The notes: generated from the sequence alone by a model not told the origin. Counted from the first letter of the stretch, positions 42,544-51,387 are shown. The stretch: DNA of 59,950 nt from Bradyrhizobium huanghuaihaiense (GCF_007830635.1 NZ_VLLA01000034.1:1-59950); one strand, 5' to 3'. Program-made: numbers and translations.

Positions 42544-44730
42544 TTAGGCGAAGGTTATGTTCTGGTCGCGCAGCGGCACCGAGCGGATGCGCTTGCCGGT
42601 CGCCGCGAAGTAGGCATTGAGCACCGCCGGCGCCGCAACGCCGATGGTCGGCTCGCCGACGCCGCCCCAGAACCCGCCGCTCGGCACCATCACCGACTCC
42701 ACCTTCGGCATCTCGTTGATGCGCATCGAGTTGTAGGTGTCGAAGTTGCTCTGCTCGATCTTGCCGTCCTTGACGGTGCAGCCGCCGTAGAACAGCGCCG
42801 AGAGGCCATAGACGAAGGAGCCGGCGATCTGCCGCTCCACCTGCGCCGGGTTGACGACGTAGCCGGGATCGGTGGAGGCGACGATACGATGCACCTTGAT
42901 CTTGCTGCCGTCGGTCACCGAGATTTCGGCGGCGCCGGCGACATAGCTGCCATAGCCCATCACCTGCGCGATACCGCGATAGACGCCTTGCGGCGCCGGC
43001 GTGGTCCAGCCGATCTTCTCGGCGACCGCATTGAGCACCGCCAGATGCTTGGGATGGTTGCCCATCAGCTTGCGGCGGAACTCTAGGGGGTCCTGGCCTG
43101 CGGCATGGGCGAGCTCGTCCATGAAGCATTCCATGTAGATCGCGTTGTGATTGACGTTGACGCCGCGCCAGAAGCCGGGCGGAACGTGCGGGTTGCGCAT
43201 CGCATGCTCGACCAGCAGGTTCGGCACCGAATAGCCGAACGCGGCTTCGCCGGATTGGGCGACGCCCTGGAATGCCGCAGGATCCATGCCGTTCTGCAGC
43301 GCTTCGGGGCGCAGCGAGAACAGGATCGATTGCCCGGACAGGCGGTAGTGCAGCGCGACCAGGTTGTTGTTGGCATCGAACGCGCCGGTCATCTTGCACT
43401 GGGTGATCGGGTGATACCGGCCGTGCGCCATGTCCTCTTCGCGCGACCACAGCAGCTTGACCGGTGTGCCCGGCATCTGCTTGGCAATCATGACCGCCTG
43501 GCGGACATAGTCGGTCTGGCCGCGCCGGCCGAAGCCGCCGCCGAGCATGACCTTGTGCACGTCGCACTTCTCCGCCGGCAGGCCTGACGCCTCCAGCACC
43601 GCCGCGAAGGCGGCTTCGCCGTTCTGGGTGCCGCACCAGACCTCGCACTTGTCCGCCGTGTAGACCGCCGTGGCGTTCATCGGCTCCATGGTGGCGTGGT
43701 TCTGGTAGGGATAGGAGTAGACGGCCTCGACCTTCTTGACGGCGCCGGCGATCGCCGCCTTGGCGTCGCCGTTCTTGTTGCCGACATAGGCCGGCTGGTC
43801 ATTGTCGAGACCTTCCGCCAGCCACTTTGCGATCGACTCGCTGGAGACCTTGGCGTTGTCGCCTTCGTCCCAGACGATCGGCAGCGCTTCCAGCGCGGTC
43901 TTGGCGTGCCACCAGGTGTCGGCCACGACCGCAACCGCGGTATCGCCGACCTTGACGACCTTCTTGACGCCTTTCATGCCGGCGACCTTGGCCTCGTCAT
44001 AGCTCTTCAGCTTGCCGCCGAACACCGGGCAGTCCTTGATCGCGGCGTTCAGCATGCCCGGCAGCTTGACGTCGATGCCGTAGATCATCGCGCCGGTGGT
44101 CTTGTCGGCGGTGTCGAGCCGCAGCAGGCCTTTGCCGACGATGGTCCAGTCCTTGGGATCCTTGAGCTTGACGTCGGCTGGCGGCGTCAGCCTTGCGGCG
44201 GCCTCGGCGACCTTGCCATAGGTCGTGGTCCGGCCTGATCCCTTATGGGTGATGACGCCCCTGGCCACGGTGCATTCGGACGCCGGCACCTTCCACTCAT
44301 TGGCGGCGGCCTCGATCAGCATCACGCGCGCGGTGGCGCCGCCCTTGCGGACATAGTCCTGCGAGGAGCGGATGCCGCGGCTGCCGCCGGTGGAGAAATC
44401 GCCCCAGACGCGTTTGCGGGCAACGCTCTGGCCGGGGGTCGGATATTCGGTGGTGACCTTCGACCAGTCGCATTCGAGCTCCTCGGCGACGAGCTGGGCA
44501 AGGCCGGTGAGCGAGCCCTGGCCCATCTCGGAGCGGGCGATGCGGATCACGACGGTGTCGTCAGGCCTGACCACGACCCAGGCGCCGATCTCGGGCGAGC
44601 CGTCAGCGGCGCGCATCACGGCGGGGCCGCCGAAGGGGATGTCGAGGCCGACTGCAAGGCCTGCGCCGACAGCAGCGCTGCCGATGACGAAGGCACGACG
44701 GTTCATCTTGGGAGAGACGTGCTTGTTCAT
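42544..44730 (-). CDS. Molybdenum hydroxylase large subunit (isoquinoline 1-oxidoreductase beta type)
   Basis: A 728-aa protein of the xanthine-oxidase superfamily in the isoquinoline 1-oxidoreductase/aldehyde-oxidase branch. A Tat leader NRRAFVIGSAAVGAGLAVG marks it for periplasmic export. Features include the MGQGSLTGLAQLVAEELE segment, GGGFGRRGQTDYVRQAVMIAK and QNGEAAFAAVLEASGLP, and the C-terminal GGVGEPTIGVAAPAVLNAYFAATG, which carries the conserved catalytic Glu region (GVGEPT). The substrate is an N-heterocycle or aldehyde; none can be named from sequence. It follows the 2Fe-2S subunit by 11 bases. The start at 44730 has GGAG before it; the much longer frame into the small subunit is rejected. 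Confidence 0.88.
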   Translation of the reverse strand: MNKHVSPKMNRRAFVIGSAAVGAGLAVGLDIPFGGPAVMRAADGSPEIGAWVVVRPDDTVVIRIARSEMGQGSLTGLAQLVAEELECDWSKVTTEYPTPGQSVARKRVWGDFSTGGSRGIRSSQDYVRKGGATARVMLIEAAANEWKVPASECTVARGVITHKGSGRTTTYGKVAEAAARLTPPADVKLKDPKDWTIVGKGLLRLDTADKTTGAMIYGIDVKLPGMLNAAIKDCPVFGGKLKSYDEAKVAGMKGVKKVVKVGDTAVAVVADTWWHAKTALEALPIVWDEGDNAKVSSESIAKWLAEGLDNDQPAYVGNKNGDAKAAIAGAVKKVEAVYSYPYQNHATMEPMNATAVYTADKCEVWCGTQNGEAAFAAVLEASGLPAEKCDVHKVMLGGGFGRRGQTDYVRQAVMIAKQMPGTPVKLLWSREEDMAHGRYHPITQCKMTGAFDANNNLVALHYRLSGQSILFSLRPEALQNGMDPAAFQGVAQSGEAAFGYSVPNLLVEHAMRNPHVPPGFWRGVNVNHNAIYMECFMDELAHAAGQDPLEFRRKLMGNHPKHLAVLNAVAEKIGWTTPAPQGVYRGIAQVMGYGSYVAGAAEISVTDGSKIKVHRIVASTDPGYVVNPAQVERQIAGSFVYGLSALFYGGCTVKDGKIEQSNFDTYNSMRINEMPKVESVMVPSGGFWGGVGEPTIGVAAPAVLNAYFAATGKRIRSVPLRDQNITFA

Positions 44731-44741
44731 GAGGCGGCTCC

Positions 44742-45191
44742 TTACGCGGCTGCGATCGTGTGGATCGCCTCGCGCACCTGCTGGAAGGTGCCGCAGCGGC
44801 AGATGTTGGTGATGGCCTCGTCGATATCGGCGTCGGTCGGCTTCGGCTTCTCGTTCAGCAGCGCCGCGACCGCCATGATCATGCCGCTCTGGCAATAGCC
44901 GCATTGCGGAACATCCTTCGCGATCCAGGCTTCCTGCACCTTGTGCAGCGTGGCTCCGGAGGCGAGCCCCTCGATCGTGGTGATCTTCTTGCCCTCGGCC
45001 TCGGCGACCGAGACGCCGCAGGAGCGGGTGGCGACACCGTCGATGTGAACCGTGCAGGCGCCGCATTGTGCGATGCCGCAGCCATATTTGGTGCCGGTCA
45101 GACCGGCATTCTCGCGGATCGCCCAGAGCAGCGGGGTGTCCGGCTCGACGTCGAGTGTGAGGTTTTTTCCGTTGATTGTTAGGTTTGCCAT
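44742..45191 (-). CDS. (2Fe-2S)-binding subunit of the molybdenum hydroxylase (IorA-like)
   Basis: A 149-aa protein with two [2Fe-2S] motifs of the xanthine-oxidase family: the plant-type ferredoxin ligands in KYGCGIAQCGACTVHIDG and RSCGVSV, and the second cluster in QCGYCQSGMI and NICRCGTFQQVREAI. No signal peptide; it is normally carried out with the Tat-bearing large subunit. It passes electrons from the molybdenum site to the acceptor. The start at 45191 follows AGGGGAC. It is divergent from the candidate RiPP operon that begins at 45461; the 269-base gap between them must hold both promoters. Confidence 0.9.
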   Translation of the reverse strand: MANLTINGKNLTLDVEPDTPLLWAIRENAGLTGTKYGCGIAQCGACTVHIDGVATRSCGVSVAEAEGKKITTIEGLASGATLHKVQEAWIAKDVPQCGYCQSGMIMAVAALLNEKPKPTDADIDEAITNICRCGTFQQVREAIHTIAAA

Positions 45192-45425
45192 CGCAGTCCC
45201 CTGATTGGCCCAATCCACCGATTGGACTCAGGGGCGTAATGTGTCCGGCAAATTGGAACTGTTCAAATCAAGAGTCCGCGGGGTGGCCGTCAAAGAGATC
45301 GAAACGCGCGGGGAAGAATGTCGGGTGCGCGGTGTTGCGGCGTGTGAACGGCCGTGCATGGCCGCAGCCCTTGGCCGCACAGAATTGATTTGACTAACCC
45401 AAGGCGTTGTACAACCTTTGCGTTT

Positions 45426-45444
45426 GATGGACCATTAGTCCATC
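45426..45444. promoter_or_regulatory. Inverted repeat just upstream of the candidate precursor gene
   Basis: GATGGAC and GTCCATC, perfect 7-base arms, flank a 5-base centre. It lies two bases before the AAGGGAGAAG ribosome binding site of the gene at 45461. It could be an operator for the peptide operon or a hairpin in its leader. No other structure was recognised in 45192-45425. Confidence 0.45.
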
Positions 45445-45460
45445 CTAAGGGAGAAGTGCC

Positions 45461-45715
45461 ATGGGCCGCATCGTCACGATTGATCTCGAAAAAGTTCTCG
45501 CGTCAGGTAACGATCTCAAAGCCAAGTCGCCTTCTGGACTCACGACACACGCAGACCTGCTCGGCCTTGCCAGCGACGTCAGCAAGGATCCCGTCTCGTA
45601 TCTGAGCAGTGTCGGCGTTCAGCTCGACGACCAGACGGCAACGATGTTGCGGAGCAAGCTCGCCACGCGAAGCGGCGGCGTGCAGGCCGGAACGATCCAT
45701 ATCGACATCCTCTGA
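45461..45715 (+). CDS. Candidate RiPP precursor peptide, 84 aa
   Basis: An 84-residue Cys-free peptide directly upstream of several peptide-modifying enzymes, with a strong ribosome binding site (AAGGGAGAAG) seven bases before its ATG. The N-terminal part (GRIVTIDLEKVLASGNDL) and the middle (DPVSYLSSVGVQLDDQTATMLRSKL, residues 44-67) look like a leader: the middle has the helical, acidic 'GVxLxxxxxxxL' style of leaders used with radical SAM RiPP enzymes. A short Gly-containing tail (residues 68-84, ATRSGGVQAGTIHIDIL) could be the core. TIDL near the start and HIDIL at the end are similar. Everything here is inferred from position and composition; it could instead be a small regulatory protein of the operon. 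Confidence 0.7.
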   Translation: MGRIVTIDLEKVLASGNDLKAKSPSGLTTHADLLGLASDVSKDPVSYLSSVGVQLDDQTATMLRSKLATRSGGVQAGTIHIDIL

Positions 45716-45754
45716 TTCCGCGTCGGCAAATATCTCGTCGGCAGATCATGATGG

Positions 45755-45782
45755 CCGGCTGACCGGTTCGCCGGGCAGCCGG
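45755..45782 (+). promoter_or_regulatory. UUCG-capped hairpin between precursor and first enzyme gene
   Basis: CCGGCTG-A-CCGG-TTCG-CCGG-G-CAGCCGG forms an 11-bp stem with one A/G mismatch and a UUCG tetraloop, an unusually stable RNA fold. It lies 40 bases after the precursor stop and 19 bases before the ATG at 45801. It could protect the precursor message or reduce transcription and translation of the enzymes relative to the peptide. Confidence 0.65.
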
Positions 45783-45800
45783 GATATGAGGTCGTCGGCC

Positions 45801-46853
45801 ATGGCGCTCGGCGCACAGTTCTTATCCGATTTTCGCGCGGCCAGGGTGACGCCCAGCAATCTCGTTCTCAACGTCACCTTGAAATGCCCGCTCAAGTGTT
45901 CGCACTGCTGCTTTTCATCTGACATGTTTCACGGCGGCCATCTGTCCGCCGCGGACGTCCACCGCTGCATCCGGCAAGCGGCGCAGATCCCGTCGATGGA
46001 GATCGTCCATTTCGTCGGGGGCGATCCGATGCTGCATGCGGACATCGTGGCCGAGGCCGTGGCGCTGGCGGCATCGCTGGGCTTGCGCGCCGGCATCACC
46101 ACGAGTGCGTTCTGGGCCAAGTCGCCCGCGCGCGCGACGGCGGCCGTCCGGCGATTGCGCACGGCCGGCCTCACCGAAATGACGCTGTCTTACGACGATC
46201 CCCATGCCGAGTTCGTACCGCTGAACTTCATTGCCAACGCGGTGACGGCGGCGCGCGAGTGCGGCCTGATGCTGCGGATCGCGGTGGTGGTTGAAGCAGG
46301 CTCGAAGATCACCGCCGCCAGCCTGCGCGCCGATCTCGGCCTTCAGGACGAGCCCGGCATCAACATCTATGAGACCGTCGCCAACTCGACCGGTCGCGGC
46401 GAGGGCACGGACGAAGAAACGCAGGCCGGGCGCGTTCAGCACGCGTCGGCCTATCGCGGTCCCTGCGAGTCCGTTCTCCACACGGTTTCGATCGATCACG
46501 AGGGCGGCATCCGGCCGTGCTGCGGCGTGCTGCCTCATTACGATTCACTGAAGGTCGGGCACATCGCGAAGGAGGGGATCGAGGCCGCCATGCGGGCGGC
46601 CGCCGACGATCCTCTCTACCGATGGATCAGGCTCGAAGGGCCCATCGCCATCCTGGCCGCTGTCACGGCCGATGACCCCGTGCCGATGCGCGCGCAGGAT
46701 TTCGACGGCATCTGCACCGCATGCGATCGCATCTTCCGCTCGCCGGACCTGTTGGCACGCGTGCGCGAAGCTGCTGAGGCACGTCGCAGCCAGATCGAGA
46801 CCTGCGAGATGCTGCTGGACGGACAGCCGGCCAATCTCGTGGGCGCCCAATGA
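45801..46853 (+). CDS. Radical SAM protein, first enzyme of the candidate RiPP operon
   Basis: A 350-aa radical SAM enzyme. The CxxxCxxC cluster is CPLKCSHC (C29, C33, C36), preceded by SNLVLNVTLK. The GGDP-like motif VHFVGGDPMLHADIV follows. Further Cys residues near the C-terminus (IRPCCGVL; FDGICTACDRIF) suggest an auxiliary iron-sulfur cluster of a SPASM/twitch type. The start at 45801 was preferred over 45786, because TGAGG lies 9 bases before it, while the earlier start codon has its ribosome binding site in the hairpin stem. Its stop overlaps the next start (ATGA). It probably modifies the peptide at 45461; the reaction is unknown. Confidence 0.82.
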   Translation: MALGAQFLSDFRAARVTPSNLVLNVTLKCPLKCSHCCFSSDMFHGGHLSAADVHRCIRQAAQIPSMEIVHFVGGDPMLHADIVAEAVALAASLGLRAGITTSAFWAKSPARATAAVRRLRTAGLTEMTLSYDDPHAEFVPLNFIANAVTAARECGLMLRIAVVVEAGSKITAASLRADLGLQDEPGINIYETVANSTGRGEGTDEETQAGRVQHASAYRGPCESVLHTVSIDHEGGIRPCCGVLPHYDSLKVGHIAKEGIEAAMRAAADDPLYRWIRLEGPIAILAAVTADDPVPMRAQDFDGICTACDRIFRSPDLLARVREAAEARRSQIETCEMLLDGQPANLVGAQ

Positions 46854-48796
46854 GCACCGATGTCCTCTTCTGCTCGGCACCGGTGATGTCCGTGGTACGG
46901 CCGTCGGCGGCGCTCGGTCTGTTGCAGGCGCTGCTGCGGCAGAAGGGCATTCGCGCCGAGACGCTCTATCTCAATCTGCTGTTCGCCGATCGTATCGGGC
47001 TCGATCTGAACGAGCAGCTTGCGGAGAAGCTGCCCAGCCATCTCCTGGCCGGCGACTGGTTGTTTGGTGATTGCCTGGGTACGCGGCCCGACCGGCCGCA
47101 GGTGCAGCGCCACAGCCACGAGCTCGGCGCCGCCATCGCGCGCAAGGGGCTGGAGCAGCTCTACGAGATCCGCCGCAACCTGATCCCATCTTTCGTAGCC
47201 GAGGCAGCCGACCGCCTGCTCGAACGAAAGCCCAAGATCATTGGCTTCACCTCGATGTTCGAGCAGACGGTCGCTTCGCTCGCGATCGCGGCTGCGGTCA
47301 AGGTGCGGGATCCCTCCGTCGTGATCTGCTTCGGCGGCGCCAATTGCCACGGGCCGATGGGCGCGGTGCTGCTGAAGAACTTTTCGCAGATCGACTACGT
47401 CTTCAATGGCGAGGCCGATACCGTGTTCGGCCCGGCCGTGGAGGCGATCCTGCGCGGCGAGCAGCCCCGCGGCCTGCCGGGATGCGTGTCGCGCGACCAG
47501 CCCGCAACGGATGCAGCGGCCGGTCCGACCGCGATGGATGCGCTGCCGATTCCCGACTACGCCGATTATTTCGTGCAACTGGCCGAACTGTCCGACGCCG
47601 CGCGCGTGCGCCCCTCGATTCCGTTCGAGTCCTCGCGCGGCTGCTGGTGGGGCCAAAAACACCATTGCACGTTCTGCGGCCTGAACGGGCAGGGCATGGC
47701 GTTCAGGGCCAAGTCGGCGCCGCGCGTGCTCGAGGAAATCGAGACGCTGCATGCGCAGTTCGGAATCATCAGGTTTGCCGCGACCGACAATATCCTGGGC
47801 ATGTCCCACATCGACGGCGTACTCGGAAAGCTCGCGGAACGCCCGGTGCACAGCTTTCGCTTCTTCTACGAGATCAAGGCCAACATGGACGAGGCGCAGC
47901 TCGAGACGCTGGCGCTTGCGGGGACGGTCTGGTTGCAGCCCGGCATCGAGAGCCTGTCGGATCCGGTGCTGCATCTCATGCGCAAGGGCGTGAGCGCTCT
48001 GCTCAACCTGCGTCTATTGCGCAATTGCCGCGAGCTCGGCGTCGGACTGGTCTGGTCGATCCTCTATGGCTTCCCCGGAGAGCCGCGCGAGGCCTACGAC
48101 ACCGTCGCCAAGATGGTCCCGCTGCTGGAACATCTTCAGCCGCCGGTCGGCTGCGGCCGGATTCGCCTCGACCGCTTCAGCCCCAATTTCGAACGCGCCG
48201 CGGAGATCGGCTTTCGCAATGTCACGCCGATGCCGGCCTATGGCGCGATCTACGACGTCCCGGACGAGGATATCGCGAGCCTCGCTTATTTCTTCGAGGG
48301 CGATGCACCCGATGCCGCATGCGAGCAGGACTTGGTGTTGCTCAAGGACGCGAGCGCGGCATGGCGCGCGCGCTGGTTCGACCAGCCCTTCGCGCCGCAA
48401 CTGACGATGACGGCCGTGGGCACCGCGCATCTTGTCAGCGACACGCGGGCCTGCGCGCTCCAGCCGTTCTATTGCCCGGCACCGGCCGAGATTGCCGTGC
48501 TCAATCTGCTGCGCAATCCCTGCACGCGGCCAAGCGTCGTTGCGCAGCTCGCAGATCGCTTCGACACTGTAACGGTCGAGGCTGCAATGGACGCAATCTT
48601 GACGCGGCGGCTTGCGGTCGAGATTGACGGCAGGATGCTGTCGCTCGTCACGGAGGCCGGCCGGGAGATATTTGACGCCAATGCCCGCGCCGAGTTTCCG
48701 CTCGGATTCGTCCTGCCGCGCGAGCGCGCGACAGCTCGTGCGGCGTTGACTGAAGTTCGCGAAGAGCCGGCCAGCCTGGAACGGGTGCAGCCATGA
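46850..48796 (+). CDS. B12-type RiPP-maturation radical SAM enzyme (ocin_1/C-methyltransferase type)
   Basis: A 648-aa enzyme. The N-terminal about 200 residues look like a cobalamin-binding Rossmann domain (KPKIIGFTSMFEQTVASLAIAAAV, then ICFGGANCHGPMG). The radical SAM cluster is in RGCWWGQKHHCTFCGLNG (C265, C273, C276), the distinctive signature of the RiPP-maturation radical SAM family that includes peptide C-methyltransferases. WLQPGIESLSDPVLHLMRKG and WSILYGFPGEP are the later barrel strands. Family members transfer methyl groups to unactivated carbons of a precursor peptide. It overlaps both neighbours by four bases, so it is translated together with the other two radical SAM enzymes. 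Confidence 0.88.
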   Translation: MSTDVLFCSAPVMSVVRPSAALGLLQALLRQKGIRAETLYLNLLFADRIGLDLNEQLAEKLPSHLLAGDWLFGDCLGTRPDRPQVQRHSHELGAAIARKGLEQLYEIRRNLIPSFVAEAADRLLERKPKIIGFTSMFEQTVASLAIAAAVKVRDPSVVICFGGANCHGPMGAVLLKNFSQIDYVFNGEADTVFGPAVEAILRGEQPRGLPGCVSRDQPATDAAAGPTAMDALPIPDYADYFVQLAELSDAARVRPSIPFESSRGCWWGQKHHCTFCGLNGQGMAFRAKSAPRVLEEIETLHAQFGIIRFAATDNILGMSHIDGVLGKLAERPVHSFRFFYEIKANMDEAQLETLALAGTVWLQPGIESLSDPVLHLMRKGVSALLNLRLLRNCRELGVGLVWSILYGFPGEPREAYDTVAKMVPLLEHLQPPVGCGRIRLDRFSPNFERAAEIGFRNVTPMPAYGAIYDVPDEDIASLAYFFEGDAPDAACEQDLVLLKDASAAWRARWFDQPFAPQLTMTAVGTAHLVSDTRACALQPFYCPAPAEIAVLNLLRNPCTRPSVVAQLADRFDTVTVEAAMDAILTRRLAVEIDGRMLSLVTEAGREIFDANARAEFPLGFVLPRERATARAALTEVREEPASLERVQP

Positions 48797-49953
48797 CCGT
48801 CGAAGTCCGCCCGCTCGGCGACAAGTGCAACATCAAGTGCCGCTACTGCTATCAGGAGGGCATTCGCACCGCCGGCAACGTTCCGACGCGCTACGATCTC
48901 GACGCGATCATGGCGACGCTGGACAGGCTGGCGGAGCCGTTCAGCCTGTTCGGCGGCGAGATCATGATGACCCGCCGGCCCGATCTCGAGCGCCTGATGC
49001 AGCTGGGCTTCGACCGTCACGGCGGCGTCGGCATGCAGACCAACGGCACGCTGATCGAGGAGCGCGACATCGAGCTGTTCAGGAAATATCGCGTGCGCAT
49101 CGGCATTTCGATCGACGGCCCGGGACCGCTCAACGATGCCCGCTGGGCCGGCAGCCTGCCGGCAACGCGGCGCGCGACCGCGCGGATCGAGGCGGTGATC
49201 GAGACGCTGTGCCGCGAGGGCATGCCGCCGAACGTGATCGTGACGCTCAACCGGATGAACGCTGCGCCGGAACGGCTGGGCGTATTGTGCGAATGGATCA
49301 GGTTTCTCGGCAGCCTTGGTGTACGCAAGCTGCGCCTGCATTTGCTGGAGCAGGACGAAACGGAAGGCGGCGAGGGGCTCGCACTTACCGCGCAGGAGAA
49401 CCTGGCGGCCCTGCGGCGATTGCGCCGGCTCGAACAGGAGCTGCCGTCAGTCCAGTTCGACATTTTCGCCGAGATGGCCGCGATGCTCCGGGGCGACGAC
49501 GCGCGCACCTCGTGCGTCTTCCACGCCTGCGATCCCTATGCGACCCGCGCCGTGGTGGGCGTCGAGAGCGATGGCCGGCTCGGCAATTGCGGTCGTACCA
49601 ACAAGGATGGCGTGACCCATCTGCGCGCGGGCCGCGAGGCGTTCGAGCGTCAGCTCTCGCTCTACCGGACGCCACAGGCCGAGGGCGGATGCCAGGGCTG
49701 CCGGTTCTTCCTGGCGTGCAAGGGCAATTGTCCGGGCACTGCGATCGGCGGCGACTGGCGGATGCGCTCGGTCGACTGCCCGGTATGGTTCGGCCTGTTC
49801 GAGGACATCGAGACCGAGCTTCAAGCGAAGGGAGAAACCGCAATCAGCCGGTCGGAGCGCCGGTCCGACCTTGAAGCGAAGATGATCGCGGCCTGGTCGA
49901 TCGGTGACAATCCGACCTTGCATTCGCTGATCGAGCAGGTGGATGCACCATGA
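48793..49953 (+). CDS. Radical SAM/SPASM peptide-modifying enzyme
   Basis: A 386-aa enzyme. The radical SAM cluster is CNIKCRYC (C12, C16, C19), followed by the GGEIMM motif. The C-terminal SPASM-like region contains CVFHACDPYAT, NCGRTN, CQGCRFFLACKGNCPGTAIGG and SVDCPVWF, enough Cys for auxiliary clusters. The CxxCxFFxxCKGxCPG pattern occurs in peptide-modifying SPASM proteins encoded beside RiPP precursors. It would act on side chains of the precursor by hydrogen abstraction, such as crosslinking, epimerisation or thioether formation; with no Cys in the candidate precursor, a thioether is unlikely. Start and stop overlap the neighbouring genes by ATGA. Confidence 0.86.
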   Translation: MTVEVRPLGDKCNIKCRYCYQEGIRTAGNVPTRYDLDAIMATLDRLAEPFSLFGGEIMMTRRPDLERLMQLGFDRHGGVGMQTNGTLIEERDIELFRKYRVRIGISIDGPGPLNDARWAGSLPATRRATARIEAVIETLCREGMPPNVIVTLNRMNAAPERLGVLCEWIRFLGSLGVRKLRLHLLEQDETEGGEGLALTAQENLAALRRLRRLEQELPSVQFDIFAEMAAMLRGDDARTSCVFHACDPYATRAVVGVESDGRLGNCGRTNKDGVTHLRAGREAFERQLSLYRTPQAEGGCQGCRFFLACKGNCPGTAIGGDWRMRSVDCPVWFGLFEDIETELQAKGETAISRSERRSDLEAKMIAAWSIGDNPTLHSLIEQVDAP

Positions 49954-51365
49954 CGTCCGCTTGGTTGACCTGGCCGCGCCCTCCGCTTGCGGCGACCCCG
50001 CGCGAGCCTGTTGTCGCCAAGGCGGCTACGCAGCGCATCAGCTTCAGCGGCCCGCAAGCCCGTAGCCTCTGGCAGCCGCGTCTGGAGCGTCTTCGGCATG
50101 TGGCGCTCGCGATCGAATTCGAGAAGGTACGCCAAGGGCGCATCCCGGCGACGCTGGTGTGGACCGACTATGATGGCGTCGACGCCTTGACGGAACAGGC
50201 GCGCGCGATCGGTCTCGACGCAAAGCCGGTCAAGGCCTCGCTCGGCTATGCCGCCGACTGGCCGCCTGAGGCGTCGATCGACGAACCGAAGCGGCTGCTC
50301 GACTATGCGTTCCTGATCGGTGCTCGGCCGCTCGATGCATCGATCGCGGAGCCTGCGGCGGATGGCCTGGCGCAGGCGGCGATGCGGTTCGGCTATCCCG
50401 CATGCTGCGCAAGGTCCTGGGCGAATGACCTCCGGCACGGCGGAAGCGATCCGCTGGCGAGCCTTCTCGCGCGCGATGACAAGGCGGCGATGCCAGCCCA
50501 CGTCGCGCTCGCGGTTCTGGGACTGGGGCCGCTGCGGCACGCGCCGTGTTCGGCGGATTGTCTCGCCTCGCGGGAAGGCTCGCGCGCGTTCCTCGATCTC
50601 GGCCGCGAACTCGGATTTGTCGAAGAGATGGCGTGGCTCGAGGAGATCGCTGATTGGGCGGTCGATGCGTCGCTGGTCAATGGCATCGCCGAGATCACGA
50701 CGGCGACCTTCCGCTGCACGTGGCTCTCCGACGAGGGGGCGGCGCGGGCTCGGCCGCTGCGTCGCGCAGTGATGCGCCCCGAGAAACGAAAGGCCGCGCC
50801 GGGCGAACCCGCGGATAGCGCCAACATCCTCACCGAATTCGGCAATGGTTTTGAAGCGGCCGGATTCGAAAGCCCCTTCGCCATGCGCTCGCGCTTCAGT
50901 ACCGTGGTGTGGGAGCAGACCGCTGCGTTGCGCCGCGCCACATCAGCCGTGCATGTCGGCTGCCGCGAAGGGCTCCTGCTGGAGCTGATCGCGCAAACGA
51001 AGTCCAAGCTGAAACTGTACGGCACCGAGGAAGATGCTGCGGCAGCGGAGGCCGCGCGCCGGCGCCTCGGCGCCTCCTTGCCGGTGCTCGGCGGGGCCGG
51101 CCTCGAGGCGCTTGCGGCGCTGGCGCGCCTCGTACCCGAAGGACTGGACCTCGCTTTCGTCGATCCGAAGCAGCTTGGTGGCCGCGACGCGCTGGCCGCG
51201 GTCCGCGCGATCGCAAAAACGGTGATCGTGATTGGCACCGACCGCTCGCTGCACCGGTTCAAGGACATGAATGCGTATGCCGCGGCGATGGGGCTCGCCT
51301 TGTTGCCTGGACGGGCAGCGAGAGTCTCTGCGGCGCTCTCGCCGGCGAATGATCGCCTGCACTGA
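49950..51365 (+). CDS. Two-part protein: DUF483-like Cys motif plus methyltransferase-like domain
   Basis: A 471-aa protein. The central region contains MRFGYPACCARSWAND (C152, C153) and HAPCSADCLASREGSR (C200, C204), a spacing like that in DUF483 proteins, which may hold a metal or disulfides. The C-terminal about 150 residues look like a degenerate class I methyltransferase fold: AVHVGCREGLLLELIAQT at the motif I position, LYGTEEDAAAAEAARRRLG next and LDLAFVDPKQL as motif IV. The first 120 residues are unassigned. It overlaps the previous gene by ATGA. Possible roles are a second modifying enzyme or a peptide-binding scaffold. The fusion as a whole is not one I recognise. Confidence 0.6.
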   Translation: MTSAWLTWPRPPLAATPREPVVAKAATQRISFSGPQARSLWQPRLERLRHVALAIEFEKVRQGRIPATLVWTDYDGVDALTEQARAIGLDAKPVKASLGYAADWPPEASIDEPKRLLDYAFLIGARPLDASIAEPAADGLAQAAMRFGYPACCARSWANDLRHGGSDPLASLLARDDKAAMPAHVALAVLGLGPLRHAPCSADCLASREGSRAFLDLGRELGFVEEMAWLEEIADWAVDASLVNGIAEITTATFRCTWLSDEGAARARPLRRAVMRPEKRKAAPGEPADSANILTEFGNGFEAAGFESPFAMRSRFSTVVWEQTAALRRATSAVHVGCREGLLLELIAQTKSKLKLYGTEEDAAAAEAARRRLGASLPVLGGAGLEALAALARLVPEGLDLAFVDPKQLGGRDALAAVRAIAKTVIVIGTDRSLHRFKDMNAYAAAMGLALLPGRAARVSAALSPANDRLH

Positions 51366-51387
51366 CCGGTTCGAAGGAGTACGCGCC

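Noticed and set aside
45205..45393. Small ORFs before the candidate precursor, considered as a second precursor
   Set aside because: They lack a ribosome binding site, overlap the divergent promoter region and have coding composition unlike the peptide at 45461.
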